A stretch of DNA of 13,406 nucleotides, from contig JARBCG010000160.1 in the NCBI GenBank assembly GCA_028803175.1, positions 1 through 13,406 on the forward strand, in the 5' to 3' direction. Below the pieces are notes generated by a model, which was not told where the DNA came from, made no database searches, and saw only the letters and a list, made by a program, of their open reading frames with translations. Numbering within the stretch: the stretch's first letter is position 1; each line of letters starts with the position of its first letter. Origin of the DNA: Wolbachia sp. GTDB taxonomy: Bacteria; Pseudomonadota; Alphaproteobacteria; Rickettsiales; Anaplasmataceae. This document shows, piece by piece, positions 1-7,403 of the stretch. The position numbers were made by a program, and so were the translations under genes.

Positions 1-156
1 AGAACTTTAAAGCAGGAAGCTATATATTATTATAGACCAGGCAGCATAAGAGGTTTGGATGTCGTAATAAAGGATTTTATTAATTTGTATAACTATAGAA
101 GGCAACATAAGACCATGCATTATAAAGTTCCTGCTGATCTGTATTGTAATAGATAA
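1..156 (+). pseudogene. C-terminal fragment of an integrase-core (IS3/IS481-like) transposase
   Basis: The plus strand is open from the window edge to a TAA at 154-156, giving about 51 residues. It begins R-T-L-K-x-E and contains F-I-N-L-Y-N-Y-R-R-x-H, then a P-A-D-L-Y end. This is the usual tail of DDE/rve integrase-core transposases of the IS3 and IS481 groups, which end in Y-N-x-x-R-x-H followed by P-A-x-x-Y. The third catalytic acidic residue normally lies just upstream of R-T-L-K, so it would be outside the window. I cannot tell whether the element is complete upstream. I see no clear terminal inverted repeat downstream, and the next sequence is a decayed gene, so this is probably an IS remnant or the edge of one. 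Confidence 0.7.
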
Positions 157-201
157 TAAATACTTTATAAAAAATCGGATTACTTTAAAAAAATGATCTA
201 G

Positions 202-634
202 ACAAATGGGCGCTCTGTAGAACTACACTGATATTTCAGATGGTGGTGATATAATATTAACATTTCATACTAATTTAGGAGAATTAGAGGTCAGATTATA
301 CCATGATGAGCAGAATAGAAATAAAATAAAAGTGGAGGTAAGCAATCAAAAAATGCTGTACCGATTAGTAAAAATTAAAGAAAAAATAGGATAAGACTGC
401 GGGTTAGGAGGATTACCTATTTCTGAGGCAATTGAACAAGGCCCTTTCACAGGATCAAGGCATCAATCTTCTGAAAGAGCAGATAACATTCCTGAAGGCA
501 TTAAAGAAAAAGTGGGAAAAATAAAAAAAGACTTAGAACTTTACAGCATAAATTCGGAAAATAAGAACAAACTCTTGCAAGATAAGGAAGATGAAAGAAG
601 AGAAATTGCAGCAAACTCTCCTCGTATCTATTAA
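202..634 (+). pseudogene. Unrecognised degraded gene, 3' part
   Basis: Frame 2 is open from 221 to a TAA at 632-634 except for one internal TAA at 392-394, and reads as ordinary protein on both sides of that stop. Upstream, frame 1 from 202 reads T-N-G-R-S-V-E-L-H and would join frame 2 around 228-230 if one base (about t229) were an insertion; frame 1 itself hits a TAG at 199-201. The first half has a beta-rich stretch (D-G-G-D-I-I-L-T-F-H-T), then an L-G-G-L-P-I-S-E-A-I-E-Q-G segment; the end is a charged helix rich in K, E and D. I do not recognise the family. One frameshift plus one stop suggests recent decay. It converges on obgE, with 51 bases between the two stop codons. Confidence 0.55.
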
Positions 635-685
635 GTCTAGGCCTGTAAAGATTTCTTGGTTTATCAGCAAGTTAGCTAACTTTAC

Positions 686-1705
686 TTATTCCTTAAAAGG
701 ATCATACACTACATTCTCTAGTGGGTTAATTTTTTGTAATTTAGTGTTTAATAATCTTAAAATAGGCTGTAAATCATCATCAATTGATAAACAGAGTACT
801 TTTTTACCAAGATGCTGAGTTAAATTACTTTTCTTGTTTAAAATTTCTTCCTTCGTTAGTAAATCACATTTATTCAATACTATAATTTCCTCTTTTTCAA
901 TAAGGCTACTATTGTAAAGCTTTAACTCAGTGCGCGTACAATTATAAGCTGAAACAACGTCATCGTGAGTTACATCAATTAAGTGGAGTAAAATCTTACA
1001 TCTTTTTATATGTTTTAAAAATTTATATCCAAGACCAGCCCCCATGTGAGCATTAGTAATGATACCAGGAATATCTGCTATAACAATTTTACTATAGTCT
1101 ATTTTTGCAATACCAAGATGAGGTCTTAAAGTAGTAAATGGATAATCATCTACTTTTGAATCTGAATTTGAGCAGCGAGTCAAAAATTTTGACTTACCTG
1201 CGTTCGGCATACCAATGATTCCAACATCAGATAAAACCTTTAGTTTTAATAGTACAGATTTTTCTTCTCCAGGTTGACCATAAGTGAAATGTCTTGGGGC
1301 TTTGTTAGTTGAAGATTTGAAATTAGCATTACCAAGCCCACCTTTACCGCCTTGTGCTATTAAAAACTTAACGCCTGCTTCATCAAGGTCGATTATTAAG
1401 TCTCCATCCTCATAAACTATTTGTGTACCAACTGGTACTTTGAGCACAATATCTTTCCCTGCAGAACCTGACCTATTTCTTCCAGCACCATTCCTTCCAC
1501 TTTCTGCTTTAACGTGTTGTCGATAGCAAAGATGAAGTAAAGTATTGAGGTTGAGGTCACTTACAAAAATTATACTACCACCTCTCCCACCATTGCCACC
1601 ACTTGGGCCACCGAATTCAACAAATTTTTCTCGACGAAAACTCGTGCAACCATCACCACCATCACCGGCTTTTAAATAAAGTTTTGCTTCATCAATAAAA
1701 CTCAT
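686..1705 (-). CDS. obgE: GTPase Obg/CgtA
   Basis: Obg is a GTPase that binds the large ribosomal subunit and acts in 50S assembly and in growth and stress control. The 339-residue protein has the glycine-rich Obg fold at residues 1-160 (G-D-G-G-D-G near the start, G-G-P-S-G-G-N-G-G-R-G-G at about 32-43) and a G domain from about 160. The P-loop G-M-P-N-A-G-K-S is at 165-172, the switch I T-T-L at 191-193, D-I-P-G at 211-214 and N-K-C-D at 278-281. The fifth G motif (around 306-312, L-S-I-D-D-D-L) lacks the usual S-A. No C-terminal OCT domain is present; the length is normal for forms without it. The ATG (1705-1703) overlaps the eno stop as ATGA, so translation is probably coupled to eno. Confidence 0.95.
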   Translation of the reverse strand: MSFIDEAKLYLKAGDGGDGCTSFRREKFVEFGGPSGGNGGRGGSIIFVSDLNLNTLLHLCYRQHVKAESGRNGAGRNRSGSAGKDIVLKVPVGTQIVYEDGDLIIDLDEAGVKFLIAQGGKGGLGNANFKSSTNKAPRHFTYGQPGEEKSVLLKLKVLSDVGIIGMPNAGKSKFLTRCSNSDSKVDDYPFTTLRPHLGIAKIDYSKIVIADIPGIITNAHMGAGLGYKFLKHIKRCKILLHLIDVTHDDVVSAYNCTRTELKLYNSSLIEKEEIIVLNKCDLLTKEEILNKKSNLTQHLGKKVLCLSIDDDLQPILRLLNTKLQKINPLENVVYDPFKE

Positions 1706-2967
1706 AAAAATCCACGATAATATTTAGCATTTTTTCCCAGCATACTTTCTATTCTGATCAGCTCATTATATTTTGCAAGCCTGTCAGAGCGCGATAGTGA
1801 TCCTGTTTTTATCTGTCCACAATTTGACGCAACTGCTATGTGAGATATTGTTGTATCTTCTGTTTCCCCTGAGCGATGAGAAATAATAGCTCTATACCCA
1901 TTTAATTTTGCCATTTCAATTGCACTAAAAGTTTCTGTCAGTGTTCCTATTTGATTTGGTTTAATTAGCACAGTGTTTGCCATTTTTTGCTCTATACCCT
2001 TACTTATTAACTCGCAATTTGTGACAAACAAATCATCACCAACTAATTGCACTTTATTTCCCAATTTTTTAGTAATTAATTTCCAACCATCATAATCATC
2101 TTCACTCATTGCATCTTCTATGGAAATTATGGGATATTTTCCTACGAGATTGAAATAATATTCAATCAATTCCTCTGAGGTTAATTCCTTACTCTCAAAC
2201 TTATAAACTTTATCTTCGTAAAAAGTAGATGACGCAACGTCAAGTCCTAGTACAAAATCACTAGCTATAGAGTAATCAGCAGATTCTATAGCTCGGATTA
2301 TCAAATCAAGAGCTTCTTCAGTTTTTTCAATATTTGGAGCAAAGCCACCTTCATCTCCCACGTTTGTGCTGTAACCTTTCTTTTTTAGAATACCACGTAA
2401 ATTATGAAATACTTCTGCAGATATTCTTATTGCTTCACTAAAGATTTTAGTTCCAATTGGAATAATCATAAATTCTTGGAAATCGAGTTTATTGTCTGCA
2501 TGAACTCCACCATTGATGATATTAATTAATGGCATCGGCATAATACTCGCCTGCGTTCCTCCCAAATATCTATACAATGGCATATTGAAACTGTTTGCAG
2601 CTGCTTTTGCAACAGCAAGAGACACCCCAAGGGTTGCATTTGCTCCAAGTTTTGACTTATTTTTTGTACCATCTACTCCAATTAAGACTTCATCAATTGC
2701 ATTTTGATCCTCTGCATCCATTCCAACGATTTCATCTAATATTACTCCCTTTACCACTTGAACAGCTTTCAATACGCCTTTGCCACAATATCTCTTCTCG
2801 TCTTTATCTCTGAGCTCCAATGCTTCCAGCTTACCAGTTGAAGCTCCAGAAGGTACAGACGCTCTGCCTGTTGCTCCATCACAAAGCTCAATTTCTACTT
2901 CAACAGTTGGGTAGCCTCTGCTATCTAAGATCTCTCTTGCAAATACATTGTTAATTATTCTTTTCAT
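1702..2967 (-). CDS. eno: Enolase (phosphopyruvate hydratase)
   Basis: Enolase interconverts 2-phosphoglycerate and phosphoenolpyruvate, in glycolysis or gluconeogenesis, in the cytoplasm. The 421-residue protein is the usual bacterial length. All key residues are visible: loop S-G-A-S-T-G (40-45), E165 in the D-F-Q-E-F motif, E206 in G-D-E-G-G-F, metal ligands D243, E284 and D311, catalytic K336 in K-P-N-Q-I-G-T, H364 in S-H-R-S-G-E-T, and K387. The ATG start leads straight into the family N-terminus; an A/G-rich AAGAG lies just before it, although close to the start. It is the first gene of a probable eno-obgE unit with a four-base overlap. The 157 bases upstream carry a ten-base-period direct repeat described separately. 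Confidence 0.97.
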   Translation of the reverse strand: MKRIINNVFAREILDSRGYPTVEVEIELCDGATGRASVPSGASTGKLEALELRDKDEKRYCGKGVLKAVQVVKGVILDEIVGMDAEDQNAIDEVLIGVDGTKNKSKLGANATLGVSLAVAKAAANSFNMPLYRYLGGTQASIMPMPLINIINGGVHADNKLDFQEFMIIPIGTKIFSEAIRISAEVFHNLRGILKKKGYSTNVGDEGGFAPNIEKTEEALDLIIRAIESADYSIASDFVLGLDVASSTFYEDKVYKFESKELTSEELIEYYFNLVGKYPIISIEDAMSEDDYDGWKLITKKLGNKVQLVGDDLFVTNCELISKGIEQKMANTVLIKPNQIGTLTETFSAIEMAKLNGYRAIISHRSGETEDTTISHIAVASNCGQIKTGSLSRSDRLAKYNELIRIESMLGKNAKYYRGFL

Positions 2968-3017
2968 CTCTTAACCATAAACTCTTTACGAATGTGTTAT
3001 TTAAAGGCAATTCCAGT

Positions 3018-3034
3018 TATCACCAAGTATCACC
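3018..3034 (-). promoter_or_regulatory. Two TATCACC direct repeats, possible operator of eno-obgE
   Basis: TATCACC occurs at 3018-3024 and again at 3028-3034, a period of exactly ten bases. On the eno strand this is GGTGATA-CTT-GGTGATA, 51-67 bases upstream of the eno start. Same-face tandem half-sites are typical of regulator binding, but I know of no matching regulator and the site could be chance. A poor -35-like TTGGTG with a TAAATA 17 bases later overlaps the second copy on the minus strand. Confidence 0.25.
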
Positions 3035-3082
3035 TTTACTTTCACACTAGTGCTACGCTAGCAACATAACACTAAAACTTAA

Positions 3083-3106
3083 ATTTATTTAACCGTTTAA
3101 ATAAAT
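3083..3106 (-). terminator. AT-rich hairpin downstream of the BON lipoprotein gene
   Basis: Ten-base perfect arms (ATTTATTTAA and TTAAATAAAT) flank a four-base loop, ccgt. The hairpin starts 19 bases past the stop of the BON-domain gene on the minus strand. A stem made only of A-T pairs is weak, and no clean T run follows, so a terminator is only a possibility. It also lies in the eno upstream region. Confidence 0.3.
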
Positions 3107-3124
3107 ATTTGTACAATTACGTTG

Positions 3125-3721
3125 CTAATGACGTAATTTACTGTGCCTATATCGTACATAATTTACAACTTGCTTCACCCCTTTTATCTTTCTTGCAATT
3201 GATATAACAGATTTTAATTCTGCTTTATTTTGAGCTATACCCATCAGATAAACAACTCTATCGATTGTGTTAACACTATAATTAATTGATTTGATATTTC
3301 TTTTCCCAAGAAGTCTTGTTCTTATTTCAGCTGTTATCATACCATCCACAGTAGTACCTAGCATGGAACTCATATTAATTGGTGTAACTCTTACTTCATT
3401 TATAACTTCTTTCACGTCCCTTTGTTGCCAAGCCACTTTTTCTGCTGTGAGTTGCTTTTCAGGAGTATCTACATTACCTATAAGCAACACTCTTCCTTCA
3501 CTGACTTTAACTTTTACAGATGAAAATATTCCATGTTTTAAGAAACCTTTATTGATTCTTATTACCATAGTTGTATCGTCAATAATATTTCCTAAAGACT
3601 TATCTTGTGTTGTTATTGCAGTGGCTGTTGCAGCAGTCACCAAAGTGCCTAATATTAAAGTTGCACAACCACTTTGTGTAATCAGCAAAATTATTAATAA
3701 GAAGCTTGTTATTAATCTCAT
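3125..3721 (-). CDS. BON-domain outer-membrane lipoprotein (DolP/YraP-like)
   Basis: The family consists of periplasmic, lipid-anchored proteins with two BON domains; the E. coli member DolP binds anionic phospholipid and helps keep the outer membrane intact. Here a hydrophobic signal (about residues 3-15) ends in Q-S-G-C, giving a lipidated Cys19. A small-residue segment follows, then BON 1 at about 48-112 and BON 2 at about 126-192, each with the V-x-L-x-G core (R-V-L-L-I-G, R-V-V-Y-L-M-G). The D-D-T and V-I-N-E-V-R segments resemble DolP. The frame can open at GTG 3730 or ATG 3727, but AGGTG lies six bases before the ATG at 3721 and overlaps the earlier codons, so I take 3721 (198 residues). 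The lipobox -3 position is Gln, which is unusual. Confidence 0.85.
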   Translation of the reverse strand: MRLITSFLLIILLITQSGCATLILGTLVTAATATAITTQDKSLGNIIDDTTMVIRINKGFLKHGIFSSVKVKVSEGRVLLIGNVDTPEKQLTAEKVAWQQRDVKEVINEVRVTPINMSSMLGTTVDGMITAEIRTRLLGKRNIKSINYSVNTIDRVVYLMGIAQNKAELKSVISIARKIKGVKQVVNYVRYRHSKLRH

Positions 3722-3805
3722 TTTCATCACCTAAAGATTCTATTGGAAATGCTAATGAGCTTTTGTGTTTGTGTAAACATTAGAAATTAAAGTAAGATTT
3801 TAACC

Positions 3806-3835
3806 TTGAATATTTTAGTGCAATACCTATATAAT
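3806..3835 (+). promoter_or_regulatory. Sigma-70-type promoter of the tRNA-Leu gene
   Basis: TTGAAT (3806-3811) and a perfect TATAAT (3830-3835) are separated by 18 bases. Transcription would begin near 3842, about 25 bases before the tRNA 5' end. This is the best promoter match I found in the window, and its place before a tRNA fits. Confidence 0.65.
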
Positions 3836-3866
3836 GAGCTTATAAATAAATTAAAATAATTTCTTT

Positions 3867-3949
3867 GCGGATATGGCGGAATTGGTAGACGTGCCAGGTT
3901 TAGGTCCTGATGAACTTTGTTCGTGGGGGTTCAAGTCCCTCTATCCGCA
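3867..3949 (+). tRNA. tRNA-Leu, anticodon UAG
   Basis: This 83-base class II tRNA has acceptor arms GCGGATA (3867-3873) and TATCCGC (3942-3948) with discriminator A at 3949. The D-arm holds the T-T-G-G-T-A-G-A consensus. The anticodon loop TTTAGGT (3899-3905) places TAG at 3901-3903, which reads CUN leucine codons. The long variable arm has stem GAAC-TTT-GTTC (3912-3922), as expected for leucine. The T-arm is GGGGG-TTCAAGT-CCCTC. CCA is not encoded. The first anticodon-stem pair (C3894 with A3910) is a mismatch; the other four pairs form. Confidence 0.95.
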
Positions 3950-3971
3950 CTTAAAACTGTGTGAAGTGGAT

Positions 3972-4037
3972 TTAAGAAAGAATTTACAATCACTAAATAT
4001 ACTTTCTTTGTACACAAAATTCATTCTTAAGGATTGT
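3972..4037 (+). promoter_or_regulatory. Interleaved inverted repeats between tRNA-Leu and tig
   Basis: A 14-base segment at 3972-3985 is complementary to 4017-4030 at 13 of 14 positions. The adjoining ACAATC (3986-3991) is complementary to GATTGT (4032-4037). The order left-left-right-right means both stems together would form a pseudoknot. AAGAAAG (3974-3980) can instead pair with CTTTCTT (4002-4008). If transcription runs on from the tRNA, this would sit in a tRNA-tig transcript; otherwise it lies upstream of the likely tig promoter. Function is unknown. Confidence 0.3.
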
Positions 4038-4061
4038 ATTTAACTTAAATTCTGGTAAAAT
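4034..4061 (+). promoter_or_regulatory. Possible promoter of tig-clpP-clpX-lon
   Basis: TTGTAT (4034-4039) and TAAAAT (4056-4061, five of six consensus bases) are 16 bases apart, predicting a start near 4068, about 35 bases before tig. The -35 match is poor, and in AT-rich DNA such matches arise easily. Confidence 0.35.
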
Positions 4062-4102
4062 GGCTTTATTAAGATAAAAATTAAAATATTAATAAGTAGA
4101 TC

Positions 4103-5449
4103 ATGATGTCTAATAATATACCTCAAAACACAGCCGAAGCAGATACATCTAATGATATATATACATACAAAGAGCTTAATATAGATAAGTTAAAGCATGA
4201 ATACGAAATTACAGTCAGTAGTGAATATATAAAACAAAAGGTGAATCTAAGGATACAAGAAATAGCAGAAAATGCAAGAATATCTGGATTTAGAGCTGGA
4301 AAAACTCCATATGATCTTGTTATGAAAAATTATGGAAACAAAGCTTTGGAATACGTGTTAAACAATACGGTTGATTATTGTTCAGCTGATTTGGTGGAAA
4401 AGATTAAAGTTGAATCTCACATCTATCCAAAAGTTGATGTGGTATCACTTCCTGACTTGAATGCTGAAGACGAAAAGGGCAATTTTGTATATAAATTATC
4501 CTTTGAATCAATGCCGGAAGTGCCAGCAATAGATCTTGATAAAATAAATTTAAAGAAAATTGAAGCAAAGATTGAAGAAGATGACATAAAGGAATTTATT
4601 GACTCTATTAAGGAAAAATTTCCTAATTTTGTTTCCGTTGATGATACTTCTTATCAAGCCAAAAATGGCGACAGGCTCATAATTAACTTTGAAGGAAGGA
4701 TTAGAAAGAAGCTTTTTAAAGGTGGAAGCAGTAAAAATTTTTCTATCAATTTGGGGTCAGGTACATTTATCAATGGCTTTGAAGACAAGTTGATCGGTAT
4801 GAAAAAAGAAGAAACAAAAAACTTTAAGTTGCCATTTCCTGATAATTATCAGGTCAGCTCTCTTGCAGGACAAGAAGCTGATTTTTCTGTTCGAGTTAAT
4901 GATATTCAAGTCATTAAAGGCTTTGAAAGTGATGACGATTTAGCTAAAAACCTTAGATTTGAAAATCATTCATTATTGGTAGATTATGCAAGAAAAATAA
5001 TCAGTGATCAATGCAGTGAAATGAGAGATCTTTTGATCAAAAAGCAGTTGTTTGACTTTTTAGATACTGATTATAATTTTGACTTGCCAACAGATATAGT
5101 AAGACAAGAACAACAGAGAGTAGAAAGAGAATTGAACAATCAAAATGACTCTTATAAAGAGGCTGAAAGACGCGTGAAACTTGCAATGTTATTTATGAAA
5201 TTCAGTACAGAACGTAAGATATCAGTCACTCAAAATGATATTTTTAATGTTATTGTAAACAAATATGTAAGTAAGAACACGAACTTTGATACAGTACTTA
5301 AACATTTTAGATCGGATAGACAATTTCAAGAATTAATTAGAGGGCAAGCACTTGAGTATAAAGTCACAGATTATATAATAGAGAAAGTGAATAAAGAGGA
5401 ACAGGTTGCTTCTGTGAAAGAATTAAAGGAATTATTTGATAACATTTAA
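4103..5449 (+). CDS. tig: Trigger factor (ribosome-associated chaperone, peptidyl-prolyl isomerase)
   Basis: Trigger factor docks at the ribosomal exit tunnel and shields nascent chains. The N-terminal ribosome-binding domain (about 20-140) carries the signature G-F-R-A-G-K-T-P at 62-68 and after. An FKBP-like isomerase domain spans about 188-270, starting N-G-D-R-L-I-I-N-F-E-G. The helical C-terminal chaperone region fills 275-448 and is lysine- and glutamate-rich. At 448 residues it is near family length, with about 20 polar residues before the conserved fold. Two ATGs in tandem (4103, 4106) could start it; upstream purine content is poor and does not choose between them. It heads a close-packed run with clpP 12 bases after its stop. 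Confidence 0.95.
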   Translation: MMSNNIPQNTAEADTSNDIYTYKELNIDKLKHEYEITVSSEYIKQKVNLRIQEIAENARISGFRAGKTPYDLVMKNYGNKALEYVLNNTVDYCSADLVEKIKVESHIYPKVDVVSLPDLNAEDEKGNFVYKLSFESMPEVPAIDLDKINLKKIEAKIEEDDIKEFIDSIKEKFPNFVSVDDTSYQAKNGDRLIINFEGRIRKKLFKGGSSKNFSINLGSGTFINGFEDKLIGMKKEETKNFKLPFPDNYQVSSLAGQEADFSVRVNDIQVIKGFESDDDLAKNLRFENHSLLVDYARKIISDQCSEMRDLLIKKQLFDFLDTDYNFDLPTDIVRQEQQRVERELNNQNDSYKEAERRVKLAMLFMKFSTERKISVTQNDIFNVIVNKYVSKNTNFDTVLKHFRSDRQFQELIRGQALEYKVTDYIIEKVNKEEQVASVKELKELFDNI

Positions 5450-5461
5450 TTAAGGAAATGC

Positions 5462-6088
5462 ATGACTCTTGTACCAATTGTAATTGAGCAAACTAGCCGT
5501 GGTGAGCGTGCTTATGACATATATTCAAGACTAGTAAAAGAAAGGATAATTTTTGTCACTGGTCCTGTTGAAGATAACATGGCTAGCGTAATAGTGGCAC
5601 AGCTCTTATTTTTAGAATCAGAAAACCCTGATAAAGACATATACATGTACATCAATTCACCAGGTGGTGTTGTTACTGCTGGTTTATCGATCTATGACAC
5701 AATACAGTATATCAAGCCAGATGTTTCAACTTTATGTATAGGTCAAGCGGCATCTATGGGTTCTTTGTTACTTACAGCTGGTGCAAAAGGCAAGCGTTAT
5801 TCCCTACCTCATTCAAGAATTATGATACATCAACCATCAGGTGGATATCAAGGCCAAGCAACCGATATAGAGATACATGCTAATGAAATTTTACGAATTA
5901 AGAAGAAATTGAATCAAATTTATGAAAGGCATACTGGAAACTCGTTAAAGAAAATTGAAGGAATGATGGAAAGAGATAAGTTTATGGATCCTAAGGAAGC
6001 AGGAAAAATTGGTTTGATTGATAAAGTTATAACTGGCCGTGCGGATATCAGGACTGAAAATACTAAAATTAAAGAAAAGGTAAATTGA
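5462..6088 (+). CDS. clpP: ATP-dependent Clp protease proteolytic subunit ClpP
   Basis: ClpP forms the double-heptamer serine protease chamber that degrades proteins unfolded and fed by ClpX (or ClpA). The 208-residue protein has the catalytic triad S98 (G-Q-A-A-S-M-G), H123 (M-I-H-Q-P-S-G-G) and D172 (M-E-R-D-K-F-M). The oxyanion segment N-S-P-G-G is at 65-69, and Y-I-N-S-P-G-G matches the family core. AAGGA at 5452-5456 stands five bases before the ATG. The stop TGA shares its last base with the clpX start (TGATG), so the two subunits are likely translated together. Confidence 0.97.
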   Translation: MTLVPIVIEQTSRGERAYDIYSRLVKERIIFVTGPVEDNMASVIVAQLLFLESENPDKDIYMYINSPGGVVTAGLSIYDTIQYIKPDVSTLCIGQAASMGSLLLTAGAKGKRYSLPHSRIMIHQPSGGYQGQATDIEIHANEILRIKKKLNQIYERHTGNSLKKIEGMMERDKFMDPKEAGKIGLIDKVITGRADIRTENTKIKEKVN

Positions 6089-7377
6089 TGGATAACAATA
6101 ACGATGATTTACGTCACTGTTCTTTTTGTCGGAAGACACAATATGAAGTAGAGAGGTTAATTACTAATACTTTTAATGACTCAAAAGATGATGTGAAAGT
6201 ATTTATTTGTAGTAAATGCATAGAGGTATCTTACGAAAAGATAAGCCAAGAGAAAAATACATCTTATAGCTTAAACCACTTGCCTAACGTGAGAGTACGG
6301 CAGAAAAAGCCTAAGGATATAAAAAATTTCCTCAGAAAGCATGTCGTGGGTCAAGAACACGCACAATATGTTTTATCAGTAGCTATGTATAATCATTATC
6401 AATGCATGTCACAATCTGAAACTATAAGTAATATAGAAATTGAAAAATCCAATATAATGCTTATCGGTCCTACTGGTTCTGGTAAAACTTTATTAGCCAA
6501 AACACTTGCCAAAGTTTCGGATGTACCATTTGCTATGGCTGATGCAACAACTTTGACTGAAGCTGGTTATGTAGGTGACGATGTAGAAAGTGTACTATCA
6601 CGTTTACTGCAAGCTGCAGATTACGATGTTACAAAAGCACAACGTGGTATAGTATTTATAGATGAAATAGACAAAATAACAAGAAAGTCTGAAAGTACTT
6701 CAATCACACGTGATGTCTCAGGTGAAGGAGTTCAACAAGCTCTTCTTAAGATCATGGAAGGCACAGTTGCTTATGTTCCACCACAAGGAGGGAGAAAACA
6801 TCCACAACAAGAGTTTATTCAAGTAGATACTAATAATATATTATTTATTTGCGGCGGAGCCTTTGATGGGTTAGATAAAATTATTGAAGCAAGAAAAAAA
6901 GGAACCTCTGTCGGCTTTGGTGCGGACATAGGTGGATCTTTAGTAAAAAAGAAAAAAAATATTTTACACGGTGTTGAGCCTGAAGACTTAATTAAATTTG
7001 GTTTAATACCTGAATTTGTAGGGCGAGTCCCGATTGTTGCGGTTTTGGAAGAGCTAGATCATGAAAGTCTTACACGTGTGTTGGTAGAACCAAGAAATGC
7101 ACTAACAAAGCAGTATAAAGAATTACTTGCACTCAGTAAGGTTAGTCTTGAGTTTTCAGATGAAGCAGTATCGGCTATTGCTAAAAAAGCTATGAGTTAT
7201 AAAACAGGTGCAAGAATGTTACGTGCTATTTTAGAATCACTTTTACTTGACATTATGTACAAAGCTGGAAATGGAGAGCTTGAAGGTAGCGCCATAGTTA
7301 TCACTAAGGAAATGGTAGAATCGGGAAAAGCAGTTATTAGCCACAGTGAAAGTAATATTATAACAGTTAATGATTAA
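6088..7377 (+). CDS. clpX: Clp protease ATP-binding subunit ClpX
   Basis: ClpX is the AAA+ unfoldase that recognises tagged substrates and passes them into ClpP. The 429-residue protein starts with a zinc domain (C11, C14, C41, C44), then Walker A G-P-T-G-S-G-K-T (127-134), pore loop G-Y-V-G (160-163), Walker B with I-D-E-I-D (191-195), the R-K-H pore element (236-238), and sensor 2 G-A-R (374-376). The ClpP-docking loop reads V-G-F (275-277) instead of the usual I-G-F. A TTG at 6085 would give one more residue, but AAGG (6077-6080) is placed well for the ATG at 6088, so I use that. Spacing between the zinc cysteine pairs is longer than in E. coli (C14 to C41). Confidence 0.97.
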   Translation: MDNNNDDLRHCSFCRKTQYEVERLITNTFNDSKDDVKVFICSKCIEVSYEKISQEKNTSYSLNHLPNVRVRQKKPKDIKNFLRKHVVGQEHAQYVLSVAMYNHYQCMSQSETISNIEIEKSNIMLIGPTGSGKTLLAKTLAKVSDVPFAMADATTLTEAGYVGDDVESVLSRLLQAADYDVTKAQRGIVFIDEIDKITRKSESTSITRDVSGEGVQQALLKIMEGTVAYVPPQGGRKHPQQEFIQVDTNNILFICGGAFDGLDKIIEARKKGTSVGFGADIGGSLVKKKKNILHGVEPEDLIKFGLIPEFVGRVPIVAVLEELDHESLTRVLVEPRNALTKQYKELLALSKVSLEFSDEAVSAIAKKAMSYKTGARMLRAILESLLLDIMYKAGNGELEGSAIVITKEMVESGKAVISHSESNIITVND

Positions 7378-7403
7378 TTTATAGTATTAATAGGGTATAT
7401 ATT

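Noticed and set aside
591..818. 75-codon plus-strand ORF
   Set aside because: It overlaps the end of the decayed gene in another frame and the obgE 3' end in antisense; low-complexity residues and no family resemblance.
3722..3730. GTG 3730 or ATG 3727 as start of the BON lipoprotein
   Set aside because: The AGGTG ribosome site overlaps or touches these codons and is correctly spaced only for ATG 3721.
3291..3734. 147-codon plus-strand ORF opposite the BON gene
   Set aside because: It is antisense to a recognised two-domain lipoprotein, and its hydrophobic residues mirror that gene's codons.
6085..6087. TTG start for clpX
   Set aside because: It adds one residue only; the AAGG site is placed well for the ATG at 6088.
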